Origin: Yamagishiella unicocca
Taxonomy: Eukaryota > Chlorophyta > Chlorophyceae > Chlamydomonadales > Volvocaceae
Direction of reading: 5' to 3'
Assembly: GCA_003116995.1 (NCBI GenBank)
Contig: BDSL01000015.1
Location: forward strand, 744,001 to 808,000
Length of the DNA stretch: 64,000 nucleotides
Shown here in pieces: positions 49,695-61,893 of this stretch; the stretch's first letter is position 1; each line of letters begins with the position of its first letter. The notes beneath the pieces are model-generated. The model was not told where the DNA came from and did not search any database. It was given only the letters and a program-made list of their open reading frames with translations. The position numbers and the translations under genes were made by a program.

Positions 49695-52600
49695 ATGGTC
49701 GCACCACACTTGCGTGTGACGTTTCCCGCTGATGAAATAACGCCAGCGTCACCAACAAGCTCTGACGGCTATAAACGTTTGCCGCTTAAGCCAAATGGAG
49801 TTCCTGCAGCTGTTGCCGCGGCGCCGCGCGTGCAGCCGTTCACAGCACCAGCGCTTCTCCATTACTCGGACAGCGACGTCGACGACGACCCGTTTGTGGG
49901 ATACGTGATGCCATCTAAGTGGTCGACTGACTCACCCAGCGCGTTCAGGCTTGAGGAGGATGCAGACGAACCTCTACCGGGTCTTTCCGCTGCCTATGCA
50001 GCCTCTAGCGTCGCAGATTCGTATGAGATGGCAGCGGTTCCATGGTTGTTGCTGGAGAAAGAATGGGCTGCTGCTGCGGCAGCCCGTCCTCCGGGAGCCC
50101 CACCGATACTCGGCGCTGCTGCTGGGCCGCCCTCTTCTGCACCGCAAACTTCGGACCACGGTTCCGATTCCGACGACTCCGACGACGACCCGTTTGCACG
50201 TCCAGCGCCTCGACGTTACGCGAACGTGGCAGCCGCACCGCCGGCAGGGCTCACCTCAGCTGCCGCCTTGGATTCAGCTGCGACACCAACCGCACCTGCA
50301 AGCGGCCCACCGGGGGGTGCGGCTGCGGGCTGGGACGCTCTCACCCTCGAGCTCGCGACGGCGGCGCCAGGTGCATCCGCCAGCCCCGCCGGCGATGGCT
50401 TGGAGGCAAGAGGTAGGGCCTGCAGGACCCGCGAGGGCGAGGGGCTGCATTCGTAGTGGCCGGGAAGCGACGACGTGGCCACTGGTTCCATGGTCCGCCG
50501 ACAACTAGCGCGCCGGCAACCACCACCGCGACCCTGCAACCGGAGCCCTTGGCTGCCCGCCCCGGGCCCCACGCGCGCGCATCATACTTTCGGTCGCCAG
50601 GGCTGTTGCACTAGGCTGTTGCACTATGCTGTAGCACACGCACTGCGAGGCGGCCGTCGGCACGGGCCCCGCCGCTGCAAGGGTTAAAGGTCAAAACTTC
50701 GCGGGGGGCGGGGAGCGGGGCCCGGAGGGCGGGGGACCGCGGCCGGCTGGCACGGCGTCGTTCGATGGGCACACCCGTTCCAGGATTGGATTCTGGGCCG
50801 AGAGGCGACCGGTCTTCCTGCAGCTGCGGGCGCGCATAGGAACCGCCGGGTCAGATAATTGGCAATGGCCTTGTCTGAAAAGACAACAAATACCTTCACC
50901 CGTCATGACTCCCTTTCATCCGTCATTCATTCGAATGGCTGTATTGGACACTGGCTGTTTTGCACATGCACGTGGGAATGCCATGCCGCACCGCACCTCC
51001 CCACGGGCTTTCGTCGCAACGGCGTCAAAGCAGCACCATTCAAACCTTCGCCTCATTCCTTCCTCTATTCCTGTAGGCTCGCTGAGGGCGTCTCGCCGCG
51101 CGTCAGGGTCGTCGATGGGCTCGGACCCATTCGCTCGCTACGCGCCGGAGCCGAAACCACTGTACGACAGCGACGACGACCTTGTCGTGTTGCACGAACC
51201 GCCAGCGAGGCTGCGGCAGCTGCAGCGCCCCATCCCGGAGGCTGACATGCCCGCAGCGGAGGATGCTATGGCGGAGGTGCCGACACAGGACCACTTGCTC
51301 TTACTGACAGGGCCTTCAGAGGTCGAGGTTGCCCCCTCCGACGTGGTGTTCTCGGAGGCTGAAGGTCTCGAGGCAGGGGCGGCGAGGCAGGACGCGCTAG
51401 AAGCCCACGACGCCGCGCCCCCCCTGGAGGAGCCGGCGCGCCGCGAGAACGAGCGGTCCTCCTCCCCAGCGGCGAGCACCACTGGCGGGGTGACGTCCAG
51501 CTCGTCCGGCAGCACTGGGTCATCACGCGCAGATACGGACAGGGGTACTGGGGCGGCTGCTGATCATGACCATGATCAAGACGACGGCACACTGGTTGCC
51601 GGAGGGCTGCCGGAGGTCGGAGCCGACGGTGGTGGTGGTGGTGGTGGTGGTGGGGCTGATGCGTTGTCGGCTCACTCCATAGACGTAGGCCACTCCGCAG
51701 CCGCTGTGGGTGACGGCGGCGCTGGGGGCGCTGGCGGCGCTGAGGATAATAAGGCCGCCGGCGATGAAGTGGGTGGGGAGCAAGGCGCGCAGCCGCGTGC
51801 GCGGCATGCTGGTGTGGAGGGCGAGCCGGTGTCAGTGGTGGGGGAGGACGCGGCGGCGCCGGGGGAGGACGTCGTCGCGGATGTAGACGTGTCGGAAGGG
51901 GCGGCGCTACCGGACGCGGTGCTTCTGGATGCGGCGGTCATGGCGCTCTTGGCGGTGGTTGGAGTCGTTGGTGAGGACGCAGCGGCGCCGGCGGCTGGCG
52001 AGGCGGCGCAGGGCGATGAAGCAGCCTTGGTAGCTGGCGGCGAAGTCGCAGCGGACGCGACGGTGGCGGCACGTGGCTCGGAGGCGGGCTCGACAGCGCG
52101 GCGGGAGGCTCTGGGGGACGCTCTGGCGGCGGTTGGCTCCGCGCAAGCGGCGGCGTCGCCCGAAGCGGCTCCTCCTGAGGGTGTCCCTGGCGAGCAGGGG
52201 TCGGCTGCGGTCGACACCGCCAATCCGGGGACGCATGTCGACACATGCGGGCTGCCATTTGTGGGGGCCGACGCGGGCAAGGAGGCGGCATCCAACGCCG
52301 CGCCTGCAGGCGACCGCTCGCTGCATCCCGCTCCAGGCTCAAACAGCCAGTTGGCCTCGGAAGCCCCACACGACCAGCCACGGGCGCAGCCGCAGGCTGT
52401 GGGTGGGTCCGCTTGCTCTGCGGTGAAGGTACTCCGGCGGACGTTGACCGGCTCCGCACGATCGGAGTCACCATCCCCATTGCCATCGCCATTGCCATCC
52501 TCACGGCTGGCCGTCACAGAGACCTCATCGCCGCGGGGCTCGGCGGCCGCGAGCCGCACCGGCACGTCGAACGCAAGCGCCGATGGCGCCAGACGTAGCT

Positions 52601-54291
52601 GCGGCGGCGGCGGCGCGTGCAGCAGCAGCGGCGTCGTACGGCCGCCAGCGGCGGCGCCGGCCGACGAGGCGGCTGACGCGGGGACGGCAAGGGCTGGCAC
52701 CCCCGAAACGCACCGCGAGAACACCTCCCTCGCTGGCGGCAGCCAGCCTAGCGTGAAGCCGCTGCTTGCCACGTCCCGCCGTACCTCGAGCGGCTGCAGC
52801 GCTGCTTCTGCGCCGCCAGCGGCGGCTACGGCCGGCGCCGCCGCGCCGCCGCCCACGCATGAGGGCAGGAGCCGATTGGGGAGAGCGAGCGGCGCCAGCG
52901 GCGTGATCTCCGCTGCTGCTGCCACGGCAGGCTCTCCGCGGACGGGGTCAGACTCAGCGGCGGAGCAGGAGCGGCCGAGGTCGGGTGCGCCGCACAGCGC
53001 AGGCCCTACACTGCCGCACGTGCTTCCTCCCGCTCCAGGGCAAGCCGCGCCCAAGACAAGCAAGCTTGGAACCGGTGCGCTCTCCAGGCAGGCTTCGCCG
53101 CTGCCCGCTGCCCCGGCTTCCCACGCGCCTCACCCAGCCAGCCACGCTGCCGGCGACGCCGGCGACGGCTTCAACTCGTCGTGGCTTGCGCGGCCGGAGG
53201 GCTGGCGGCAGCACCTCGCGCCGCAGAAGCCACCTGCGGCGGACCGGCTCCTCAGCAGCGGCGGCGGCAGTGGGGCCGACGTCGGTGCCGCCCCTGCGCG
53301 GAAACACCCCGCCCCAGCGCCCAGTGAGGCGGCCCTGAGCATTGCCTCGGCCCCGCCCCCTCGATTGCAATCCGCCGGCGCCTCAACCACCCGGCGCCAC
53401 CCCAACGGCCTGCCGCTACGTCAGCCCACCGGCCCATTGCCGGGCATGCCCCTGCTCGGCGAGCTCGCCAGCCGGTACCCCCTGCGGCAGGCGCCCGCCG
53501 GAAGTCCGCAGATCTCCCTGGTTTCGGGGCAACTGTGTGTGAGCGGGCGCTTGTTCGGAGTCCTGTCGACCGGCAAGAAGGGCCCGGCGCAGGTCCAGCC
53601 ACCTGGTACTGCGTGCACACAGGACTCGCCGAACCAACCGAAACCGGCATCCGCTGCGCACGGCGGCCACGCCTTCCAGGACAGCCCCTACCTGGAGCAG
53701 CGGCGAGCTGAGAAGGCGCAGCGAAGCGCAATGGTGTTGGCGCAGCAGCAGCGGGCGGCTGGACTGGCAGCGGGGGGAGCGGGTGCGGGAGGTCAGCCGA
53801 TGCAGCAGAGCGGGTGGGCGTGGGGTTCGCGGCCCGGCTCGGACGCGTTGGCAGCCCCGCGGGGGGAGACGGGCGCTGGCGCTGGTTCCGGAGCGGCCGG
53901 GCAGCAGCGAGCTGGCCAGTGGGCGCCTGGGTCATTCGGCGGTCGCTTGGCCGCGGCACAGTGCGCCGCCGGCGGTCCGGACCATGAACCCGGGGACAAG
54001 GTGGAGCGCTGGCTGGCGACTCAAGGAGGCCCGCCAGAAGACGCACCGTCCTCGCATATTGGCGGACCGGCGGCCGCTGCCCATTCGGTGTACGGAAAGT
54101 CGGTGTACGGAAAGTGCGTGTCGGGTTTGTGGCCTTCCGGGGGGCCGCCAGGATCGTCGAGGGGGCCCGCGCCTAGGGCTGCGATCTCGCAGAATCGTCT
54201 GGCGCCGGCTGGCGCCGGCGGCGGGGCCCTCCGTGCACCACCGCCGCCGCCGTCGCCAACAGCAAAGCTGAAGGTGGTGCCGCGCGCGTAG
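49695..54291 (+). CDS. Large disordered protein, family A (1310 aa), unrecognised
   Basis: Two exons, 49695-50412 and 51077-54291, joined by a phase-1 intron. The donor is GTAGGG and the acceptor is TTCCTCTATTCCTGTAG, one of the best pyrimidine tracts in the window. They give 1,311 codons including TAG. The splice unites acidic motifs of one type: DSDVDDDPFVGY, DSDDSDDDPFARPAPRRY and, after the intron, GSDPFARYAPEP with YDSDDD. The middle is a long Ala/Gly/Glu/Ser tract. The last 300 residues carry four modules shared with the gene at 57190: RRHPNGLPLRQPTGPLPGMP (about 1011), YLEQRRAEKAQR (about 1110), VERWLA..GGPPE (about 1214) and YGKCVSGLWPS (about 1250). No known domain, signal peptide or membrane segment is seen. 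Without splicing, ORFs of 254 and 1128 codons would be read as two genes. Confidence 0.65.
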
Positions 54292-57189
54292 CGGGTGACC
54301 CTAGTTGGGGTCTTCATGGAGTCCTTGGCTGCCGTCGCGGGCAGCGCCCTTGGACGAAACCTGTATCGTCTGTTACAGCATTTCTTGGGGGCCGGGGTCA
54401 GCAGTGGCCGGAGTCTCCCAGGCGTGTTGACTGGTGTGGTGGGTGCGCGCGAACCCGCATGTTCTCTGGCAGCGTGCACCGGGGGGGTTTGTCAGCGGCG
54501 GCGTGCCTACCGTCGGCTTGCCGCGCGCTCCGGGGCTTTTGCAAGGCCTTGTGATCCTTTTTGACAACGTTTCTGTATTGGAGGACGCGAGCTATGTGAT
54601 GTGCGCGTGCCTCAAAGCTGAATTATCCGTACGTATTGTGTCACGCGGGTTTCGGAGCAGAGGCACTGCGCGATTGCGGTTGAAGGGGGGGTTATAAAAT
54701 AAGGGGGGGTGTCCGGCCTTTTTAGTTTTAACAGAGCATTCGCCAGGAGAAGGGCTCCTGCGACGTGCACTCTTCGTCGGTATGGTGCGTCAACGGCTAC
54801 CCCAGTAACAATGGACGCGCTTGTTGGGTGTTGCCTCCGTTGGTCTTGCAGGATGTTTGTGGCATGTGTGTTCATAGATATTGTTTTTGGCAGGCGGCGG
54901 CACTCGTTAGACGGTAGTGAGTGACGCGCTGTTTCCAAGACCAGCGGCTAGCAGAGATTGGTGATGCCGCATATGACTTGATATCACCGGTATGTACGGT
55001 GTCTTTGAACGTATGCTCTTAACAAGCAACTTAGGCAGGGGTGAATGCCGATCACTGCGGGTTAATGCGCTGGCACGGCGTGGTCTTATTTGCGCGCTGG
55101 TTGGCGGAATCGTTGGCCTACTCTCACCTCCACACCGCATGCACAATTGTCGGCTCATTTGCGCAAACATATCCTAATATTTGGTGCAAGGACGTGTCCA
55201 CACGCACTGCTCAATTTTACTTCCTCCTCGGTGTCACCCAACGAGCCAGTGTGTCTGTTTTACAACACGCCGTTGTTTTGGTGGTAATTTGTGGCTTAGT
55301 CGGCTTCAATCCACGGGCGAAATGGCTTCTGGCCACGCCCCCAACCCGCCTGCGGGTGCTGCCGCCTGGTCCAGCCAACGTGAGAGTGTGTGCGACAAGG
55401 TCCTTATCTTGGTTGTTGGCAAACGTAAATAGTTGCGGCTAGGCCAAGTTGCATGCGTATAAGTAGCAGACGGGGTGGCGCGCCGGCGCTAGGACTCCAG
55501 GGCTGCGGCCATGTGTGATGACGGGAACCAGGCTAGTTGCGATACGTTGCAGGACGTCTTCCTCGGAACCTCCCTCAACTGCGGTTTTGATACGATATGT
55601 TACGACAGCCCACTGTTGAAAGCGCAGACTGCGATTGATTGATTTGGGGCATGGATATTGTGCTCTGAGGTGAAAATCTGTGTGCCATATTTCGGGGTAT
55701 CACGCTGTCCGTCATCTTGGTGGATGTGGGTGGATCCGTGCAGCGTGCACCGCGGCGTTTCATGCCTAAGGCAGGCAAGGGCTGTCGAAAGTGTGGGCGC
55801 CGTATCTGGATCGGTAGGAAGCTCGCGGTGTGAAACACGTGTCACGTAATAACGCTAGGCTCTAGCGCAGGCTAGCGCTTGTAAAGCGGACGTGGGTTGG
55901 CAGTCAGTGTAGGGACGGGGTGCATCGACTACCGAAGGGAACAATCTCTGGTGCCGACGGTAGGAGTAATTGCTGTAATGGGCTCCAGACCAAAAGGCAG
56001 AGCCACCAATCGGCAGGTGTTTGCACGCTCCGTGCTGACTAATCCGCAGCAAAGCCCTCTGCCGGCCCAGAGCTGCTGTGGGCCCCCCATGATTAATGGC
56101 AGCCTGGGAGCAATACATGCCGAACGTCTTCGCAGGCTGACCCATCTACATACCGCGAGACACCTGCAGCTATACGCCGCAGGCAATGTGGCAGCAGGCG
56201 GCAGTACTGCTTGCGTTTCCTCGACGCCATACGACGACGTTAGGTTGGAGTCACAAAAGCATCACCCCGCATTACGGTATGGTAGTTTGGCACGTCGACC
56301 TCTTGGGGCTTCCTTTCGATAACCCGGGGAACGGGGAGGGCCCCACAAGTTCCAATCGTTTAAATGACTGAATTGTTGGGATATACCCTCGGCAGCACTG
56401 ACAAGACCGACTGATGCCACGATGGCCTCGTAGGCAAGGCAGGTGTGACAGGAAGGGAGGGCAACAAGGGGTGCACGGCGGCGCCGCCACCCCACCTGAA
56501 CCGCTTTTGGAATTTTGGTACATGCCTGGCGCGGCGATGTGATGTGTGTCGTCCAGTTGCTAGCCAGAAGGCGACGGCGAAGCAGGTTGCGAGCTCGACC
56601 AGCTGCGGTTTCAGGATATTTTCAGCCGCATTGTGACACGCTGGCGAACGGCGGAATTGGGAGATGAAAAATGCCACCAGCATTGCGTGCTGGCGCTCAT
56701 GACGTACGAGCGCAAGGCCTATACGCGTGCGGCAACGTATGCTTACTCCCACGTGCAGCATTATATTTTCTTATGGCACTTTGGAACAGACTCCCTGATA
56801 CCTTGTAATGCTTTGTTAAGATAGAGCTTTTGACCATATTAAGGGCCACGAGAAAATCAACACGTATATTGTGCATCAAAGCTGGACACGGTATAGACAG
56901 CAATGTATTAAATACACGTGGGAACTTGTATAGCTCAGACGCGACCTTGAGCAGACAAGCACCTTCGCCCCGTACCGGTACTCCAAGCCTCCACAGCTTT
57001 GATGGAAGGAGTCCTTATTGTGATATGCGAGCTGTTTTTTGGCGAAGTGATGTATCATCTGTAGGCAACTGATTGACCAGTGTGCTGGAAAAACTTCGAA
57101 GGTGGCCGATAATACTCATTGACGTGCTCATAGCAGAATTTGCATCAGCCTAGGAACTGGTAAATAATACACATATCGGTGGTGGAGCC
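54292..57189. other. Gene-poor stretch between paralogues
   Basis: About 2.9 kb between the 3' end of the 1310-aa gene and the start of its paralogue. GC content is visibly lower than in the genes. A copy of the dispersed element (GTAATTGCTGTAATGGGCTC, then CAGACCAAAAGGCAGAGCC) lies at about 55966-56003. ORFs are short with no motif. No gene is called. Confidence 0.5.
55966..56003 (+). repeat. Dispersed short element, diverged copy
   Basis: GTAATTGCTGTAATGGGCTC followed by CAGACCAAAAGGCAGAGCC. It aligns with the 59503 copy over about 40 nt with several substitutions. Confidence 0.6.
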
Positions 57190-58506
57190 ATGGTGGCGTC
57201 AGCTGATGGACGCGACGTAGACACGCCGAGTGCTGAGCCATTGGCAGGAGCCACTAAAAGGCCGCTGCGCAACCCCGAGGGAGTCTCAGATTCAGCTGCC
57301 TGCGATGAAGTGGATGGTCAGGATGACGGCGCCGTTTCAGACGCGGACGCAAGGAGAGCATCGCGTACGGCTGATGGACCTGAAGCGGCCGGCGCCACCA
57401 GCCTCTCTGCATCCCTGAAACCAGCGCCCAGGCCAACAAGTACCCGAGGGCCCAGCCAAGCTTCCTTGGCGGGTGGCTTCGTCAACGGCGGCAGGTCGAT
57501 GGTTGCAACATCCTACCGCAACTCCGACGACAGCACCACCAGTCACGCTGGCGCCACGGCCGCGCCTCTTGCTGCGCCACCGTATTCGGCTTCTCCATCT
57601 CATATGCTCTCCACTGGCTCTTCGAGCAGCCGGCGTCACCCCAACGGCTTGCCGCTGCGGCGGCCCACCGGCCAGCTGCCCGGCATGCCCTTCCTCAGCG
57701 AACTCGTCAGCCGCTACCCCGTACGGCAGGCATCGAACAGCGGCCCACCAGTCGCTCTGCACTCGGGTCGACTATACGTCAGCGAGCGGCTGCGTGACGC
57801 CATGTCAGGCAGGGCCCAGACGAAGCCAGCGGGCGCTGTTGGAGGACAGCCCTCCCCGGAGCACCTGCTACAGCCCCCGGGACCCCGTGGGGAGCAGTCG
57901 CCTCAGGGCAGCAGCTTCCTGCAGCAGCGCCGGGTGGAGAAGGAGCAGCGCGCGTCGCACGCGGCGCAGCAGCTGCAGCCAGGCGAGGCGGCGGACGGGG
58001 CCCAGTACTGCAACCCGCCTTGGGTGGACGCTCGTTCAGGAGCTGGGCAGTCCCTGGCCCGCAGGGTCGCTTCAGCCGCGCCGGGAGGCAGCACACGAAG
58101 ACAGAGAGGAGAGGGTGCTGCTGCGGCTACTGCTGCTGCTGCTGCTTCGGGCGCTGCGGGCGGGGCAAGGGCTGGCAGCAGGTCGCGCGACCGAGTCGGC
58201 CAGGAGGGTGTGGAGCGATGGCTCGCGAATTACGACAACGGCCCGCCCGAAGGAGCCGCGCGCCCGGCAGCGCAAGACGACGCGTCAGACGACCCAAGCC
58301 TAGCTTACCGCCAGTACGGCGTCTTCCGAACGTACGGCAAGTACGCGACCGGCTTGTGGCCCTCTCACTCCATGCCCGTACCATCGCGGGAGACCTACCG
58401 CGTCGTTTACGATCAGAAACGCATCAGTTCGGGTGCCAGCGGTTCGCCGCTGAGGCCGTCGTCGCAGCCTGTACCGCGGGCGCCCCCGCGGCAGAGCGCG
58501 TGGTAG
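57190..58506 (+). CDS. Disordered protein, family A paralogue (438 aa)
   Basis: Single uninterrupted reading frame from ATG 57190 to TAG 58506. It shares four ordered modules with the C-terminal 300 residues of the gene at 49695-54291: RRHPNGLPLRRPTGQLPGMP followed by L.ELVSRYPVRQA (residues about 148-180), FLQQRRVEKEQR (about 241), GVERWLANYDNGPPEG (about 339) and YGKYATGLWPS (about 380). The rest is low-complexity Ser, Ala, Gly and Arg. The long N-terminal half of the larger paralogue is missing, so it is a truncated duplicate or the ancestral short form. No catalytic or membrane feature is visible and the function is unknown. Same strand and only 2.9 kb apart suggest a local duplication. 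Conservation of spaced motifs within drifting linkers argues that both are real proteins. Confidence 0.7.
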   Translation: MVASADGRDVDTPSAEPLAGATKRPLRNPEGVSDSAACDEVDGQDDGAVSDADARRASRTADGPEAAGATSLSASLKPAPRPTSTRGPSQASLAGGFVNGGRSMVATSYRNSDDSTTSHAGATAAPLAAPPYSASPSHMLSTGSSSSRRHPNGLPLRRPTGQLPGMPFLSELVSRYPVRQASNSGPPVALHSGRLYVSERLRDAMSGRAQTKPAGAVGGQPSPEHLLQPPGPRGEQSPQGSSFLQQRRVEKEQRASHAAQQLQPGEAADGAQYCNPPWVDARSGAGQSLARRVASAAPGGSTRRQRGEGAAAATAAAAASGAAGGARAGSRSRDRVGQEGVERWLANYDNGPPEGAARPAAQDDASDDPSLAYRQYGVFRTYGKYATGLWPSHSMPVPSRETYRVVYDQKRISSGASGSPLRPSSQPVPRAPPRQSAW

Positions 58507-59060
58507 GCTCGAAGCGGGCTGTGAGGGGACGGGTAAATTTCGGGATCTGCTGGCTCGTCCGGGAGCTGCCGTGAAGGCGTTTGGTGAACATGCTATGCGA
58601 GGTATGTGGATTTGATCGTATGTGATGTGTACGCCCTGCAATGTGATGCGGAGGCGCTACCGTATAAAGCGGACGCGCGGTTCCGTGGTGCGCAATGTGC
58701 ATTCATGTCATGAGCTTCAGTGCGCAAGCCAGCATGCTGGTGTCAGTGTGCTGTGCGCAGGAGGGCTGTCGTCCGAAGGGCATTGCTTGGTCGGGGCGCT
58801 TGTTGCATGGAACTAGTGCGGGGAGGGCAGGGATTGACGCGCGGCGAACATTAGTCGCCCAGCTTGCTCCATGCGCCGATATCTGGCGGCCGCTGTAGTA
58901 CACGCCAGTTGCAACGAGGGGGCGTTATTGCTCTTGGTGCGAAGGTGGTAGCACATTAGCAAACCGATAGTGATCTCCACAAGATTCATCTGTCGTAAAT
59001 GTATACTTTGTAGTGCTTCATTGAGAAATGCTGCATGATTATTCTACGCCGTTGCCGTTG

Positions 59061-59121
59061 TTGAGTTCGGATTGGGGGGCCGAGTTCCGATTGGGGAGCA
59101 GAGTTCGGTTTGGGGGGCATG
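59061..59121 (+). repeat. Three-copy repeat of about 20 nt
   Basis: Three imperfect units close to GAGTTCGGATTGGGGGGC follow one another directly in non-coding DNA. Confidence 0.75.
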
Positions 59122-59502
59122 ATTGAACAGGCGTACGCGCAGATCACGAGGGTCTAAGAGCTCGCCATGGTAGGCGCTTGCTAGCGGGGCACGCGCAGTC
59201 ATGGAATTGCAATGCGCTGCGTAATGGAGTTGTGACACATTTCGCCTGTGACGCATGAAGGCAAAGCAGTTGCAATATGCAGGAACCGATCACTATCGTG
59301 GCGCCGGCTTTTTCCACAGTCCTCGAAAGTTGTGTCAATAATTAGGGTGTTAGCTGCTGTTAGTACTTGCGTACAGTACAGGATCTCGTCCTGTGGTTTC
59401 GGATCAAGATGCTGGGGGTTGTGTACCTGACCGTCACGATGCACACGCTGGTTGTGCGGCCCCCGATGGGGCGTATGTAGTCGGCGCTGTATGGTTGGTC
59501 CT

Positions 59503-59545
59503 GTAGTAGTAACTGTTACAGTGGGTTCCAGACCAGAAGGTAGAA
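59503..59545 (+). repeat. Dispersed short element, intergenic copy
   Basis: GTAGTAGTAACTGTTACAGT followed by GGGTTCCAGACCAGAAGGTAGA. The GTAACTGTTAC core is nearly palindromic. Confidence 0.7.
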
Positions 59546-61893
59546 CCGTCGGGCAGTAGTAGTGGGGTTACATGTTGCAGTGGGCTCGTAGTGTAGGTGA
59601 CAAGCAAGAAGGAGCTATATGTACTCCCATGTGCATAGGAATGGATCACTGTCATATTTAACGAGGCTCTCGAGGCTCTCGCACTCAAAGGTCGTACGCG
59701 TGCGGCGCGGGGTTCAGCTCGCTAGGGGCGTAGGCATAATATGCACCGCATGCCCACCGAGTATGACGACAAACCCGTTAAGTTCCCCCCCAGCGCGCGC
59801 CGAATGATGTTGCTTGCTTGCTGCCTGGTGAGTCGGTGGGTGCCGCATTGCGTCCATGAAGTCCAGGCACACTCGGAAGTTTATGGCTGCACGGCGCTCT
59901 GCCGCCACGTGCACTTGCTGCGGGGCCCAGTCGGCAGCCGCCCAGGACGCCCAAAGGCGCCTAAATAGGAAACCCACGTGTTGGCCGTCAACGTGTCCAC
60001 CCAACCGCCCTGCACACGGCATTGCAAACGCGAACTCGTAATATGTCAATGTTGCCCTGAACTACATCGCTTACGCGCGCACACTCACACCGAGGGGCCC
60101 TAGGGCCTCGCACGCTCTGACACGAGGTCCATTGTCGTGTCGCTGTCGTCGGCGATGCCCACGTGGGCCATGGATAGCGGCGTTTGCAAAGTTGCGGAAC
60201 GTAAAAGTCCGCACCCTGTCCGTCCAGCCCGGATTACTTTCGCGCCGACGTTGGCCGCCCGGCAGTTTGGCTCTGCAGTACGTTTTGCGTACGGCACTGC
60301 GTCGTCGCGGAGCCCGTGATTCGCTCCGCCCGTCCCTGCGTGGGCTATGGGCTCCTCCCTCCACCTCGTCCTCTCCTGCATCGAGGCGCATGCGGCCGCC
60401 TCCATTGCTTGCCTTCCGACGAGCTTCTCCCAGCGCCCGCTTTCCGCGGCTGCTTTCTGTTCGATTCTCTGCAGGGAGTTATTGGATGCTCCGGGCCACG
60501 CTCGCCTCCTGGAGCGTGCTCTGTGTGGAGCGCGGAGTGTGCAACCTGGTTCCAGGCCACGTACCTCTTCTGGCGGCGTCCTTGGGGCCCAGCGAGTACA
60601 CCTCAGTTGTGTATGTGTTGGGCCGGCGAGCCTTGGTCTTTGTCCATGTGGGGTGCTGTCTGTGGTGTCCTGCTCGCTTTATTGGAGTGCCCCTTGTGCA
60701 AATCTTCCTTTCGCCCGGTAGGCACGGCGGTTGGCACGCCTGTGTGGCTTGTGGCTGCCCTGGGTTCGGCCCCCTGCCACTTGCCGACTCTCATTGTGGG
60801 CTGCTCTGCCCAGGCTCTTTGTTTCGTGCGGGATGTACGCTCCGTTGTGATGTCTGGCGGCCGTGGAGTCGGTTGGCTGTGGCTGTCGCGTCGTGGCTGC
60901 TCTGCGGGCAGGATGGCGTCCTTGTGCCTTTCTGTGCTTTTCTGTGCCCTCTCATTATGAGAGTCGCATATGGTCTTATGTTGAGGCCATGGACATTGAT
61001 CCCCTCTTCTGATCCAAGGTTCGCGCAGGCTTGAGAACACTGGGATATTTACTATTATCAGGGCTGTAAACCTCAACTTTTGCCTGAACATCATGGCCAT
61101 ACACCTCACTGTAACCGTTACAACAACACCAATGAATCGAGAAGGGGGCAGGGTTACCCTGAGCATGCATGGGGGCCGTACACCTCTTCTAGGGATTCCC
61201 CCATACCACTGCCTCCGTTGCTTGGCGCATACGCCACTCCTCGTGGTGCGTCTGTGGGTGGACACAATGCCTCAACCCCAGCCTAAACTGTACCTGGTAT
61301 ACCCGCTGTCATCATTTGTCGCTGCACATTCAGAAGTCGTGCGTCGTCACGATTGGGTCCCTCATGGGCCCTTTGGGTCTCTGTCGTTGCCGTGTGCGCG
61401 GACCACACGCACGACCTTACTCAGCGCATGGCTAGGGTGTACGACCGGGCTGTGGGCACGACTGTGGGCACGGCTGTGGGCGTCCTACGGTTATTTCGCT
61501 GTCGCTGTTCGAAGACGGTTGCTGTGGCACCTCAACTTTGGACACGAAATACTCCAGCAGCATGACTACGTGCGCCCATCTGATCGCGCTCCGCACACAT
61601 CTTGCCGTAGACCATGATAACCTGGCATGAAGGAAGCAGCATATGCTCCATGCATGGAACTATCCTCGCAGTTCTTCTAGTAAAACCTATGGCGTTTGTC
61701 CTTGTTGTGGTTTCGCTACTGGTATTAAGTCGAGCCTTGAGTGAGAGCAGAAAGGCCGTTGGTTGGGGTCAATCGCGGAGCTGGATTTTGTCGCCCGGGG
61801 CCCGGCAGTAGGACAACGGAAACGGTCCCCGTACTGAAGTGCACAAAGCTACTTGGCTACGACCCTTTATGATACCTGGAAGCTTCACATATA

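Larger units (their letters stand above)
58507..61893. other. Gene-poor stretch with repeats
   Basis: About 3.4 kb holding a three-copy tandem repeat at 59061-59121, a dispersed-element copy at about 59503-59545 and another variant of its core at about 61105-61120. A 300-codon plus ORF at 60132-61034 (Cys, Trp and Arg-rich) and a 220-codon antisense ORF at 60603-61265 overlap. Neither has a recognisable motif. They may be remnants of a mobile element, but I cannot support one. Confidence 0.45.

Noticed and set aside
60132..61265. 300-codon plus ORF and 220-codon antisense ORF, possible mobile element remnant
   Set aside because: No reverse transcriptase, integrase or transposase motif and no terminal repeats seen; kept only as an intergenic note.
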